A DNA stretch of 59,983 nt from Leptolyngbya sp. Cla-17. GTDB lineage: Bacteria; Cyanobacteriota; Cyanobacteriia; Leptolyngbyales; Leptolyngbyaceae. The stretch is taken from contig NZ_JAEVYN010000002.1 in assembly GCF_016807185.1 (NCBI RefSeq), forward strand, positions 1,702,650 through 1,762,632. The letters run 5' to 3'. The first letter of the stretch is position 1, and the number at the start of each line of letters is the position of its first letter. Below, piece by piece: positions 17,782-26,959 of this stretch. A model generated the notes under the pieces. The model made no database searches. It saw only the letters and a program-made list of their open reading frames with translations, and was not told the DNA's origin. Position numbers and translations under genes: made by a program.

Positions 17782-18792
17782 TCACCCTTGACTGGATTCC
17801 AACCGTTTCACTAACACGGCTCGATTTTGTTGAGCTTTGGTGTCGCTGGGGTTAATTTTGAGTACTTTGTCAAAGCACGAGATCGCGCCGCGTAAATTGC
17901 CTAGACTAACCATTACACCACCACGATTATTCCAGGCGCGATGATCATTAGGTCGTAGTTCTAATGCCTTGTCGTAGCTGGCAATGGATTCTTCTAAGCG
18001 ATTTAGATTTTTCAGAGCCACACCCCGATTAAACCAGGCTTCGTAAGAATCGGGTCTGAGAGTTAGAACGTGGTCGTAGCTGGCGATCGCTCCTTCAAAA
18101 TCTCCTAACTTCATTTGAGAACCGCCTTGACCGTACCAGGCTTCCCAATGCTCTGGTTGAAAAGATGTTACTTTTTTGTAACCGTCGAGGGCTGATTGAG
18201 CATGCCCCACCTGTTTTTGCCCATTTGCCCAACGAAACCATAGTTCGGCACTATCTTCTTGTAGTTCCAAAGCTTTGTTGTAGCTCACAAGGGCGGCTTC
18301 CCAATCTCCCAATTCTTTCAGGGAATCTCCTCGAAAAACTAGCGCTTCAAAATAATTAGGTTGCAATGTCAATGCTGTATTGAAATGCTGAATTGCTCCT
18401 TCGTATCGATGGGTTGCGTAAAGGCAATATCCTTGGCAAAACCAGATATCTTCAGAGTCAGGCTGACCCTCTAAAGCCGTGCGGAAATACCCGATCGCAG
18501 CTTCATATTGTTGTGTTGCATAGAGGGCTAATCCTAAGCTGTGGTGAGCCGTCTCCAGATTTGGCTGCAACGCTAATGCGGCTTGATAACTGCGAATAGC
18601 AGTGTCGTAGTGCCCCAGAGAAAATGCTGCCCAGCCAAGATGAGAGTGAAGTATCGCATCAGTAGGATTGAGCTGAATGGCTTGCTCAAAATAGGCGATC
18701 GCATCTGCATAATTTCCTTGTTGGGTTAACTCCAACCCCTGTTGAAAAGCGCTCTCAGCACCAGCCACATTGAGTTGAATTGTTTGACTCAC
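17782..18792 (-). CDS. Tetratricopeptide-repeat protein
   Basis: The protein of 336 residues consists almost wholly of about nine 34-residue TPR units, from AFQQGLELTQQGNYADAIAY at the N-terminus to RGAISCFDKVLKINPSDTKA at the C-terminus. No signal peptide, membrane segment or catalytic domain is visible, so it is likely a cytosolic scaffold. Partners cannot be predicted. It is convergent with purE. The neighbouring IS element lies upstream of its start. Confidence 0.88.
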   Translation of the reverse strand: MSQTIQLNVAGAESAFQQGLELTQQGNYADAIAYFEQAIQLNPTDAILHSHLGWAAFSLGHYDTAIRSYQAALALQPNLETAHHSLGLALYATQQYEAAIGYFRTALEGQPDSEDIWFCQGYCLYATHRYEGAIQHFNTALTLQPNYFEALVFRGDSLKELGDWEAALVSYNKALELQEDSAELWFRWANGQKQVGHAQSALDGYKKVTSFQPEHWEAWYGQGGSQMKLGDFEGAIASYDHVLTLRPDSYEAWFNRGVALKNLNRLEESIASYDKALELRPNDHRAWNNRGGVMVSLGNLRGAISCFDKVLKINPSDTKAQQNRAVLVKRLESSQG

Positions 18793-18927
18793 AGGACGAC
18801 CTCTATGCTTCTATAATCTCTGTCTGATGCACCCAGAGTACCCAGATTCTTAAGCTGCATGACACTTGATTACAAAATACTCCGTATAGCTACTGGAATG
18901 TAAAGCTTGGAAGCGTATTTCCATGAA

Positions 18928-19827
18928 TAGACCTCTTGCGTGAATGTAGGTAAGTGGCTAGAACTAGGTTAAGGAGGAGGAAATATGACCTACAAGCAAC
19001 TTAGCCAACTTAAACCCGGAGCTTTCAAACGGCGGTGTGGGGTTCAGCCTGAAACCTTTGAGCAGATGGTAGCAATATTGCGTCCTGGTCTTGATCGTAG
19101 AGGAAAACGGGGTGGACAGTGCAAATTAAGCGTGGAAGACCAATTGTTGGTCGTACTTGAATACTGGCGAGAATACCGAACCCAGTTTCACATTGCCACC
19201 ACGTGGGGGTTGAGTGAGTCAGCCGTGTGTCGATTGATTCAAAAAGTTGAAGGATTATTGATGAACTCAGGCAAGTTTCGGTTACCGGGCAAAAAGCAAC
19301 TCTATCAGAATGCCAATACCTGGAGCGTAGTGGCAGTCGATGTAACTGAAAGCCCCATTGAGCGTCCCCAAAAAAACAGCGAGGCTACTACAGCGGCAAG
19401 AAAAAGCGGCATACGCTAAAAGCTTAAGTCCTAGTCCATCAAACCACTGGACAGATTATCTGCACAGCCTTTGGCAAAGGGCGAGTCCATGACTTTCGCT
19501 TGTTCAAGCTCCATCGCCGATGCTAGCCGAGCAGTTGTGTTTGGCGGATAAGGGCTATCAAGGTATCGCAACGCTACACCCCTGTAGTTGCACTCCAACC
19601 AAAAAGCCCCGTAAAGGCAAATTGAGCAAAGCTGAGCGGCAGCACAACCGCACTCTAGCCCGATTGCGAGTAGTCGCTGAGCATGTCAACCGCAAGCTCA
19701 AGATTTTTCGGATTCTGGCTGAACGGTATCGAAATCGACGCAAGCGCTTCGGGTTGCGCTTCAACCTGATTGCAGCGATCCTAAACTTTGAGCTTGCGCT
19801 CTCTTCTTGATTCACACAAGAGTTCTA
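18928..19827 (+). mobile_element. IS5-family insertion sequence, decayed
   Basis: A roughly 900-bp element bounded by imperfect inverted repeats: 18928-18945 (TAGACCTCTTGCGTGAAT) and 19810-19827, which reads TAGAACTCTTGTGTGAAT in reverse complement, 16 of 18 identical. It holds one transposase gene broken into at least three pieces. I could not identify an unambiguous target-site duplication. It sits between a TPR gene start and a glycosyltransferase. Confidence 0.82.
18985..19810 (+). pseudogene. Transposase of the IS5 element, interrupted by frame changes and a nonsense codon
   Basis: The first open segment (18985-19419) has an HTH_Tnp_4-like N-terminus (VEDQLLVVLEYWREYRTQFH) and the first catalytic Asp (VVAVDVTES). 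The coding continues in the -1 frame after a perfect A AAA AAC heptamer at 19371-19377, giving QRGYYSGKKKRHTLKA, then meets TAA at 19425-19427 in place of a probable Gln codon. After that VLVHQTTGQIICTAFGKGRV follows in the same frame, and a further frame change near 19510 leads into the C-terminal piece (19520-19810) with LADKGYQG and RVVAEHVNRKLK carrying the second Asp and the Glu of DDE. A good ribosome-binding site (AAGGAGGAGG) precedes the first ATG. The shift at the heptamer could be programmed; the later damage makes the copy inactive. Confidence 0.85.
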
Positions 19828-20114
19828 ATATATCGGTAAAAACCTTTCTTGAAGTTCACTATCGCCAAGGTAATCCCATCAATTTCAAACCTAGGTGATT
19901 TGCCCCAGCAATGTAAAGTAACAGTGAAGATACAACTTGCCTAATGTTTTCATGCAAGCATATTGATATTTAAGTAGCAAAAGAATTCCCAACTGCGTTA
20001 AGAAGACTGCCTTAAAAGCCGAACCCAACTGCTTGTATAGGCACCTGAGCAGGTTAACGGTTAGGCTCACGTTCAATTTTAAAAAACTATAAAGATTTAA
20101 AAACTATAAAGAGC

Positions 20115-21233
20115 ATGGAAGCAATCTCCAATCAGCGTGTGTTTCCCCGATTTGATAAAACTTCAGCAGTGCAATGTCCTTCACCGACCTCTTTGAACTC
20201 AAAAGTGACTCATTGGACGATCGTTGCTCCATTTATTCACGATCTAGAGCACGATGGACAGTGGTTAGCACCCTATGTTTCGGGCGCTCGCTATCACTTC
20301 AATATTATTCCTCGTCCTAGACCACTCCGTTCTTGGCACAACCGAGCCTCCTCGGTTACCAACATTGCCGGATGGGTAACTTATTTACAACATGGCAAGA
20401 ATGCCGTTCAAACGACCGATGGTGGGGTGATTACAGTCTTTCCGCAGCTTGCTAGTGCCGTTGGCATGTGCCAGCAGCTTTCTCGTAGGCAAATCCCTGT
20501 CGTTGCATGGTTGTTTAATGTGGGCACCTGTCAATCAGGGGTGCGCCGTCGTGTAGCACAAGCCAGTTTGCAACACATTAGTCGCTTTGTCGTTCATACC
20601 CGGCGCGAATGCGACATGTATAGCCAATGGTTAGGATTGCCAAAAGAGCGATTTGTGTTTTTCCCCTACCAAGTGGCTGATATTCCCGTCATCTATGAGG
20701 AAAACGCAACTCAACCATTTATTGCAGCGATCGGATCAGCCCATCGCGATTTTCCCACGCTTTTTCAAGCCGTGGAGAAGCTGAAGCTGCCTACTGTTGT
20801 TGCTTCTGGTTCCCGTGCATTAACAGGCTTACAATTGCCATCTCATGTTCAAGCCCCGCTTGACCTTGGCAAGCAAGACTGCTTGCGACTGGCACAAGAA
20901 GCCCGAATTAATATCGTGCCAATGACAACAAATGCTCACATCACTGCGGCTGGGCAAGTCACTATTGTTGAAGCCATGCGCATGGGACGAGTTGTAATTG
21001 CTTCTCGATGCAATGGCGCTGAAGACTATATTATTCATGGAGAAACGGGGCTACTGGTTGAACCTGGCTCGACGCAGGCGTTAGTTCGGGCGATCGAAAT
21101 GCTGTGGGATGATCCTCAACTACGAAACAAGATTGGGCATAATGCGAAAAATTATGCTGCTCAACATTTTTCTGATGAAGCCGCAGGAGCCGCTCTCCAA
21201 AGTGTTTTAGATGATGTTGGATTGATGACGTGA
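20115..21233 (+). CDS. Glycosyltransferase, GT4-like
   Basis: A 372-residue glycosyltransferase of GT-B fold. The C-terminal nucleotide-sugar half shows VEAMRMGRVVIASRCNGAED and the HGETGLLVEPGSTQALVRAI block, typical of family-1/GT4 enzymes. The N-terminal half carries HWTIVAPFIHD and VVAWLFNVGTC. It is a single gene flanked by the decayed IS and the peroxidase-like gene. The sugar and acceptor are unknown; no polymer-export gene is adjacent. Confidence 0.84.
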   Translation: MEAISNQRVFPRFDKTSAVQCPSPTSLNSKVTHWTIVAPFIHDLEHDGQWLAPYVSGARYHFNIIPRPRPLRSWHNRASSVTNIAGWVTYLQHGKNAVQTTDGGVITVFPQLASAVGMCQQLSRRQIPVVAWLFNVGTCQSGVRRRVAQASLQHISRFVVHTRRECDMYSQWLGLPKERFVFFPYQVADIPVIYEENATQPFIAAIGSAHRDFPTLFQAVEKLKLPTVVASGSRALTGLQLPSHVQAPLDLGKQDCLRLAQEARINIVPMTTNAHITAAGQVTIVEAMRMGRVVIASRCNGAEDYIIHGETGLLVEPGSTQALVRAIEMLWDDPQLRNKIGHNAKNYAAQHFSDEAAGAALQSVLDDVGLMT

Positions 21234-21307
21234 TAATGCTGGATTAGCATGAAGTGCAAAATGTAGGTTGGGAGTGCGAAGTGCAAAGTCAGCACTCAAA
21301 ACTTTTC

Positions 21308-21640
21308 TTACATCCCCAGTTGGTTGACGTGGTCCAACATTTGCAACCCATGAATTAGAGAAGCTCCGCCACGAATAGCCGTCGCGACATGGATCGCCTC
21401 AGTCATTTGCTCTAAATCTGCCCCTTTCTGTAAACAGTCTTTGCTATAGGCATCAATGCAATAGGGGCATTGCACTGTATGAGAAACAGCCAGCGCAATT
21501 AAGGCTTTCTCACGAGTCGATAAGGCCCCTTCTTCAAAAACGGCTCTATAGTAGGCAAAAAATTTCTCTGAGAGTTCGGGGTTACCTTCCGCAATGTTGC
21601 CGAAGTTAGGGAGATGTTTGGGATTGTAATAAGACGACAT
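21308..21640 (-). CDS. Arsenosugar-biosynthesis-associated peroxidase-like protein (AhpD/CMD fold)
   Basis: A 110-residue carboxymuconolactone-decarboxylase-fold protein. The CxxC pair is in HTVQCPYCIDAYSKDC, preceded by STREKALIALAVS. The opening SSYYNPKHLPNFGNIAEGNP is characteristic of the small group usually found beside the radical-SAM enzyme for arsenosugar synthesis. The radical-SAM gene is not in this window; instead proA diverges upstream. It probably has thiol peroxidase or disulfide chemistry; the link to arsenic is by family only. Confidence 0.82.
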   Translation of the reverse strand: MSSYYNPKHLPNFGNIAEGNPELSEKFFAYYRAVFEEGALSTREKALIALAVSHTVQCPYCIDAYSKDCLQKGADLEQMTEAIHVATAIRGGASLIHGLQMLDHVNQLGM

Positions 21641-21730
21641 GGGTAAGTAGGAGGGAAGGGGTGAAGATGAATTTTGTACTTTTCTCTTAGACTGAAATTG
21701 TCTTGAATGTTGTTTAGTTTGCTACAGGTT

Positions 21731-23053
21731 ATGTCGCTTTCATCGATCGCTGCTTCCCAATCTACCGATTCTATAGCGCTGGTTGAACTAGCCAAAAAAA
21801 CGCGCGCTAGCGCATTGCGGTTAGGAATGCTGCCCACAGAGGCACGAAATCAGGCGCTAGAGGCGATCGCGCAGTCTCTTGAAGGTGCAACATCAGAAAT
21901 TTTAGCGGCGAATGCGGTTGATTGTGAAGTAGCGACTGCTGAGGGTATTGCTTCAGCGCTATATGCTCGCCTGAAATTGAATGACAACAAGCTGAAGGAG
22001 GCGATCTCGGGAGTGCGAGACGTGGCAGAGCTTCCTGACCCGCTTGCAGTCGTGCAGCTTAATCGTGAACTAGATGAAGGGCTAGTATTGCAGCGAATTA
22101 CCTGCCCTTTAGGCGTACTCGGCGTAATTTTTGAAGCGCGTCCTGATGCGGTAGTGCAAATTTCTAGTCTGGCGATTAAGTCGGGCAATGGCGTGATTTT
22201 GAAAGGCGGTAAGGAAGCAATCCGTTCCTGCGAGGCACTGGTCAAAGCAATTCAACAGGGATTGCAGCAGGTAGGAATTGATCCCGCCATAGTCCAGCTT
22301 TTGACAACGCGAGAAGAAACGTTGCAGTTATTAAAGCTAGATCAATTTGTAGACCTGATTATTCCGAGAGGCTCGAATTCGTTTGTGCAGTTTGTTCAGG
22401 ACAACACGCGCATTCCTGTATTAGGTCATGCCGATGGCATTTGTCACTTGTATGTAGACAAAGCGGCGGATATGCAGAAAGCAATTGCAATTGCGATCGA
22501 CTCCAAAACTCAATATCCTGCTGCCTGTAACGCGATAGAGACATTGTTGGTGCATCACGAGATTGCACCCGATTTCTTATTGGCAGCCGTAACATCGTTT
22601 CAAAGCAAGCAGGTGGAACTGCGGGGCGATCAGCGTACGCTAGAGATTTTGAACATTAAACCTGCCACTGAAGCCGATTGGTCAACCGAATACAGTGATT
22701 TAGTTGTGGCAATTAAGATTGTGGACTCTTTAGAAGTTGCGATTGCCCACATCACCGCTTATGGGTCGCGCCACACGGAAGCGATCGTCACAGAAGATGT
22801 CCAAACCGCAGCAACATTCATGACTCAAGTGGATGCGGCGGGAGTGTATCACAATTGCTCAACTCGCTTTGCCGATGGCTTTCGGTATGGCTTTGGCGCG
22901 GAAGTGGGCATCAGCACCCAAAAAATGCCACCCCGTGGTCCCGTTGGGTTAGAAGGATTGGTCACTTATAAATATCAACTGGTTGGCAATGGTCACATTG
23001 TTGCTAGTTACACGGGCGATCGCGCCAAATCCTTCACCCACCGAGATTTATAG
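21731..23053 (+). CDS. proA: Gamma-glutamyl phosphate reductase
   Basis: ProA reduces gamma-glutamyl phosphate to glutamate semialdehyde with NADPH, the second step of proline synthesis. It has the aldehyde-dehydrogenase-like fold: LGVLGVIFEARPDAVVQIS, KSGNGVILKGGKEA, LIIPRGSNSFVQFVQ and the active-site Cys in TQYPAACNAIETLLVH. The 440-residue length is typical of cyanobacterial ProA. I use the ATG at 21731, preceded by ACAGGTT, rather than the in-frame TTG at 21707. proB is not nearby. Confidence 0.94.
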   Translation: MSLSSIAASQSTDSIALVELAKKTRASALRLGMLPTEARNQALEAIAQSLEGATSEILAANAVDCEVATAEGIASALYARLKLNDNKLKEAISGVRDVAELPDPLAVVQLNRELDEGLVLQRITCPLGVLGVIFEARPDAVVQISSLAIKSGNGVILKGGKEAIRSCEALVKAIQQGLQQVGIDPAIVQLLTTREETLQLLKLDQFVDLIIPRGSNSFVQFVQDNTRIPVLGHADGICHLYVDKAADMQKAIAIAIDSKTQYPAACNAIETLLVHHEIAPDFLLAAVTSFQSKQVELRGDQRTLEILNIKPATEADWSTEYSDLVVAIKIVDSLEVAIAHITAYGSRHTEAIVTEDVQTAATFMTQVDAAGVYHNCSTRFADGFRYGFGAEVGISTQKMPPRGPVGLEGLVTYKYQLVGNGHIVASYTGDRAKSFTHRDL

Positions 23054-23808
23054 CAATTGTTCATCAGCAACAAACATTTGGGAAAAGCAAGTGACGGCTG
23101 AATTCAGACCTTGGCGGTTGTCTTTTACCGGGGGATGCCATGCAAAACAGATATCAGCGTTTGTCATAGTGAGGGACAGCTCAAAAACTGGCAACGCTAC
23201 ACCTGCATCTTAAAAAAACAACATTAATCTTTGTACAGATACGGTTCAACGCCTTCGGGTATCTACCAAAGATAAGTATCTGCCATAGTTCCCTGTCGAT
23301 AATGCATCCTCTAGGTAGAATACTTTTCTATACCCCTTACACACTTTAAAATCAGGCGATCGCTAAATCACGTTGAGCCTAACCGTAATGTTTTGGGAAT
23401 ACTCCTGAAAATCAGCATTGCCATTCCCACGATGCTAGCTAAGCAACTGCAAAAATATTCCTGAAAATCTACCATCAATTGATTAATTGATGCATCACTA
23501 ATCTGTTGAAGCAAACGTCGCTATCTGCTTATGTTTTCATGCGACAAATGTTAACCAGCCTAAACTTTGTGCGCTTTGGTTTCAGTGCCCCTCGCTGGAA
23601 CTTCTAAATACAAGCAACAGCTAAATACAAGCAACAGCAGGCAATCAAATTGCTAAATCACTGCCTGCCGTTATTCGTGTGCAACAAACTTCGCAATGGG
23701 CGTAAGTGCGATTGCTCACTCGATCGTAATGCCTTATCAAAGGCTATCAATCTCACAGGGATGCCATCTACCGAATGCAACCTCTCACTAGCATTTGGAG
23801 AATAATTG
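23054..23808. other. 755-bp intergenic region upstream of the modular glycosidase-like gene
   Basis: No convincing ORF occurs on either strand. It contains an adjacent 17-bp direct repeat CTAAATACAAGCAACAG at 23604-23620 and 23621-23637, and a HIP1-like site. An upstream regulatory region or a small RNA could be here, but I see no terminator hairpin. Confidence 0.55.
23604..23637. repeat. 17-bp direct repeat x2
   Basis: CTAAATACAAGCAACAG is repeated exactly, head to tail, about 170 bp before the start of the modular glycosidase-like gene. Confidence 0.85.
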
Positions 23809-26784
23809 ATGCCCAGCAATACCAATGTCCTCGATCCAGGTGCAAGCCTTTTGCTTGTTCCCTCAAGTTCAACATTAAATGTAAATGGCAGTCTACCCAC
23901 GGATCCCACTCCACAATTTCTGAGTGGCAGTAGTTCTGTTGCTTCAACTGAAATTGTCACTTATCTCAGTGACCTCAATTCGACATCAGCCACCAATGGC
24001 TGGGGTGTATTTGAGAAAGACAAAAGTAACGGTGAACAAGGAGCTACTGATGGTAAAACCCTGACTCTCAATGGGGTTACCTACGCTAAAGGCTTAGGAG
24101 TTCATGCTGGTTCCGAAATCATTTATAACCTGGGTGGCAAATACACTAAATTCTCTTCAAACATTGGCGTAGATGATGAAGTCGGCAATGCAGGCTCAGT
24201 GGTCTTCCAGGTATTTGTTGATGGCATTCAACTCTTCACCAGTAGCAAGATGACAGGTGCAACTGCGACTCAGTTAGTGAATTTAGATGTCACAGGCAAA
24301 CAAAGTCTAAAGCTAATTGTCACTAATGGCGGTGATGACAATACCTTTGATCACGCTGACTGGGCAGATGCAAAACTTCTCTCAGGTGGCACACCATTTG
24401 ATACTACCGCTCCCACCGCAACCTTAGCCGCTGCTGCACTCAATAGTACCCGTACCACTCCCTATGGTTTCACTGTCACCTATGCTGATGCCACGGCAGT
24501 CAATCTGAGTACAATTAACGGCACGACCGCAGCTAGCGATATTCGAGTCACTGGAGCACACGGCTTCAGTCAATTGGCAACCCTAGTCGGCGTGTCTACT
24601 CCAAATGTCAACAGTTCATCACTCACTGCCACTTATCAAATTGTGGCTCCTGATGGTGTTTGGGACGCAAATGATAACAGCACTTACACAGCCACTCTAA
24701 TAGCCGGCCAAGTTGCCGACACGCTGGGTAATACCACAGCCGCCAATATAAATTTAGGAACATTTCAGGTTGCGGTTCCAACTGGAAGTTCAACTGAAAC
24801 TGTCACTTATCTCAGTGACCTCAATTCGACATCAGCCGCCAATGGCTGGGGTGTATTTGAGAAAGACAAAAGTAACGGTGAACAAGGAGCCACTGATGGT
24901 AAAACCCTGACTCTCAATGGGGTTACCTACGCTAAAGGTTTAGGAGTTCACGCTGGCTCCGAAATCATTTATAACCTGGGTGGCAAATACACTAAATTCT
25001 CTTCAAACATTGGCGTAGATGATGAAGTCGGCAATGCAGGCTCAGTGGTCTTCCAGGTATTTGTTGATGGCATTCAACTCTTCACCAGTAGCAAGATGAC
25101 AGGTGCAACTGCGACTCAGTTAGTGAATTTAGATGTCACAGGCAAACAAAGTCTAAAGCTAATTGTCACTAATGGCGGTGATGACAATACCTTTGATCAC
25201 GCTGACTGGGCAGATGCAAAACTCATCTCAGGTGGCATACCACCCACTCCACCAATATCTTTACCCGCGCCATCACCTTTACCAACTGAAACGCGATCGC
25301 AGATTGGAACCAACTTGGCAGGGCTTGCCGACTGGTCTACAGAAATTCCCTTTGTGGATATGTTCAAAACCTCACGAGAATGGATCTCTCAGCGACAGGG
25401 TGCCAAGTGGGGCGAAGGTGGCAAGCTAAACCTAACGTCTGAGGGCTGGATTGCTTCGCTAGATCCAGGGCAGTTTGCTGAAACGGTGGTGATGACAGGA
25501 AAAACTTTCCCTGGGGGCAGATATACCTTGCTCTACGACGGGGAGGGCAAGCTGGATTTCACATTTAGCAACGCCAAAATTATTAGTCAATCGCCCGGCA
25601 AAATGACGGTGGATGTTACGCCAGACGATGTTGGAATTTTTATACGACTGTCGGAAACCAATCCCAGCAACCCCGTCCGCAATATTCGGTTCATCATGCC
25701 CGGATTTGAGAACACTTATCAAACTCAACCTTTTAACCCAGTGTTCTTAGAACGATTGGCAAAATTTGACACGCTCAGGTTCATGGATTGGGAAGCGACA
25801 AATAATTCCACTTTGACAAACTGGAGCGATCGCTCCACAACTGCTAGTGCCACACAGGCAACCAGTAAAGGCGTGGCGTTGGAATACATGATTCAGCTTG
25901 CGAACACGCTGAAAATTGATCCATGGTTTACTCTGCCAGCCCAGGCAAGCGATGACTATGTGCAAAAGTTTGCCACAATGGTGCGCGATCGCCTCGATCC
26001 TTCTCTCAAGGCTCATGTGGAGTATACCAACGAAGCCTGGAATGGGATTTTTGCGCAAGCAAACTATGTTGGGCAGCAAGGATTGGCACGCGGCTTAGAC
26101 AACACCAGTTGGGGCGCTGGTTTGCGCTACTACTCCGAGCGTTCCGTTGAAATTTTCAAAATTTGGGAAAATGTATTTGGTGCCAGCACCAGTCAACGGG
26201 TTGAGCGCGTCTTGTCAGGGCAAGCCGCCAATCCCTGGGTCGGCGAACAAATCTTAGGCTGGAAGGATGCTTACAAACATGCTGATGCCTACGCGATCGC
26301 GCCCTATTTTGATGGGTTCGATGCTGATGGCGATGGTTCGAGCGATATCAACGATGTTGCTCGCGTCAACATCACGATCAACATGACCGCCGACCAAATT
26401 ATCGACGGCATGTTAAAGGAAATCCCTACAGAAATCAAAGCTATGTTCGACAGCAATGCCAATATTGCAAAACGATTCGGCATCGATTTAGCCTCTTACG
26501 AGGGGGGGGGCCACCTGACCAGCTACCAATTCCCCGATGATAAGGTAGCAAGAATGACTGACCTATTTACAGAAGTCAATCGTAATCCTCGCATGAGAGA
26601 TGTGTACAAAGCCTATTTGGATCAATGGCAAGCAAGCAGCGGCGGCGGTGATTTTAACCAGTTCAACGATGTCGCCAGTTCTAGCAAGTGGGGCTTCTGG
26701 GGCGCACTGGAATACCAAAACCAGGACCCCAACACTGCTCCTAAGTACTTGGGAATCATGGATTTCATCAACGCTGAATCATAA
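23809..26784 (+). CDS. Modular glycosidase-like protein with two NPCBM-type carbohydrate-binding modules
   Basis: The 991-residue protein starts at the ATG with GGAG 8 bp upstream. It has a Ser/Pro-rich start without a clear signal peptide, then NPCBM-like module 1 (about 46-194; GATDGKTLTLNGVTYAKGLG and VHAGSEIIYNLGGKYTKFSS), an Ig-like spacer (about 195-327), module 2 (about 328-476, nearly identical), a Pro-rich linker and a C-terminal catalytic-looking domain (about 500-991). The latter holds VEYTNEAWNG (Glu about 742) and LASYEGGGH (Glu about 898), placed like acid/base and nucleophile of clan-A glycosidases, plus a Ca-type DADGDGSSD. It is probably a polysaccharide-acting enzyme; substrate and export route are unknown. 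A nine-G run at 26502-26510 lies in the coding sequence. Confidence 0.8.
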   Translation: MPSNTNVLDPGASLLLVPSSSTLNVNGSLPTDPTPQFLSGSSSVASTEIVTYLSDLNSTSATNGWGVFEKDKSNGEQGATDGKTLTLNGVTYAKGLGVHAGSEIIYNLGGKYTKFSSNIGVDDEVGNAGSVVFQVFVDGIQLFTSSKMTGATATQLVNLDVTGKQSLKLIVTNGGDDNTFDHADWADAKLLSGGTPFDTTAPTATLAAAALNSTRTTPYGFTVTYADATAVNLSTINGTTAASDIRVTGAHGFSQLATLVGVSTPNVNSSSLTATYQIVAPDGVWDANDNSTYTATLIAGQVADTLGNTTAANINLGTFQVAVPTGSSTETVTYLSDLNSTSAANGWGVFEKDKSNGEQGATDGKTLTLNGVTYAKGLGVHAGSEIIYNLGGKYTKFSSNIGVDDEVGNAGSVVFQVFVDGIQLFTSSKMTGATATQLVNLDVTGKQSLKLIVTNGGDDNTFDHADWADAKLISGGIPPTPPISLPAPSPLPTETRSQIGTNLAGLADWSTEIPFVDMFKTSREWISQRQGAKWGEGGKLNLTSEGWIASLDPGQFAETVVMTGKTFPGGRYTLLYDGEGKLDFTFSNAKIISQSPGKMTVDVTPDDVGIFIRLSETNPSNPVRNIRFIMPGFENTYQTQPFNPVFLERLAKFDTLRFMDWEATNNSTLTNWSDRSTTASATQATSKGVALEYMIQLANTLKIDPWFTLPAQASDDYVQKFATMVRDRLDPSLKAHVEYTNEAWNGIFAQANYVGQQGLARGLDNTSWGAGLRYYSERSVEIFKIWENVFGASTSQRVERVLSGQAANPWVGEQILGWKDAYKHADAYAIAPYFDGFDADGDGSSDINDVARVNITINMTADQIIDGMLKEIPTEIKAMFDSNANIAKRFGIDLASYEGGGHLTSYQFPDDKVARMTDLFTEVNRNPRMRDVYKAYLDQWQASSGGGDFNQFNDVASSSKWGFWGALEYQNQDPNTAPKYLGIMDFINAES
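23944..24391 (+). repeat. Intragenic 448-bp repeat, copy 1 (NPCBM module)
   Basis: This segment matches 24790-25237 with only scattered single-base differences at a constant 846-bp offset. It encodes the first carbohydrate-binding module of the modular glycosidase-like protein. Confidence 0.95.
24790..25237 (+). repeat. Intragenic 448-bp repeat, copy 2 (NPCBM module)
   Basis: Second near-identical copy of the module-coding segment, 846 bp after copy 1. The intervening spacer codes for an Ig-like domain. Confidence 0.95.
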
Positions 26785-26815
26785 ATTTAGCTTCTAGAGC
26801 CTTACTTGCAGTTGT

Positions 26816-26847
26816 GCGGACAGAAATTATTGCTGTCCGCTTTTTTT
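26816..26847 (+). terminator. Rho-independent terminator after the modular glycosidase-like gene
   Basis: The 8-bp perfect stem GCGGACAG / CTGTCCGC with a 9-nt loop is followed by seven T residues. It ends about 60 bp after the glycosidase-like stop codon and 110 bp before metH, so metH is separately transcribed. Confidence 0.93.
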
Positions 26848-26959
26848 AATCAATTGCTGTAGGTAGTGGGTATCTGTATGGTTACGATTTTTTACGGGAT
26901 AGGTTAAGCTGAATAGTCAGGCTGGCTGGTCATTTTAGCGTTTTATCTCAGAGTAATTG

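Noticed and set aside
19891..20076. 61-residue minus-strand ORF after the IS element
   Set aside because: AT-rich and without any protein pattern; no ribosome-binding site.
26785..26959. Cobalamin riboswitch upstream of metH
   Set aside because: No B12-box-like or conserved helical elements are visible, and a terminator for the upstream gene occupies much of the gap.
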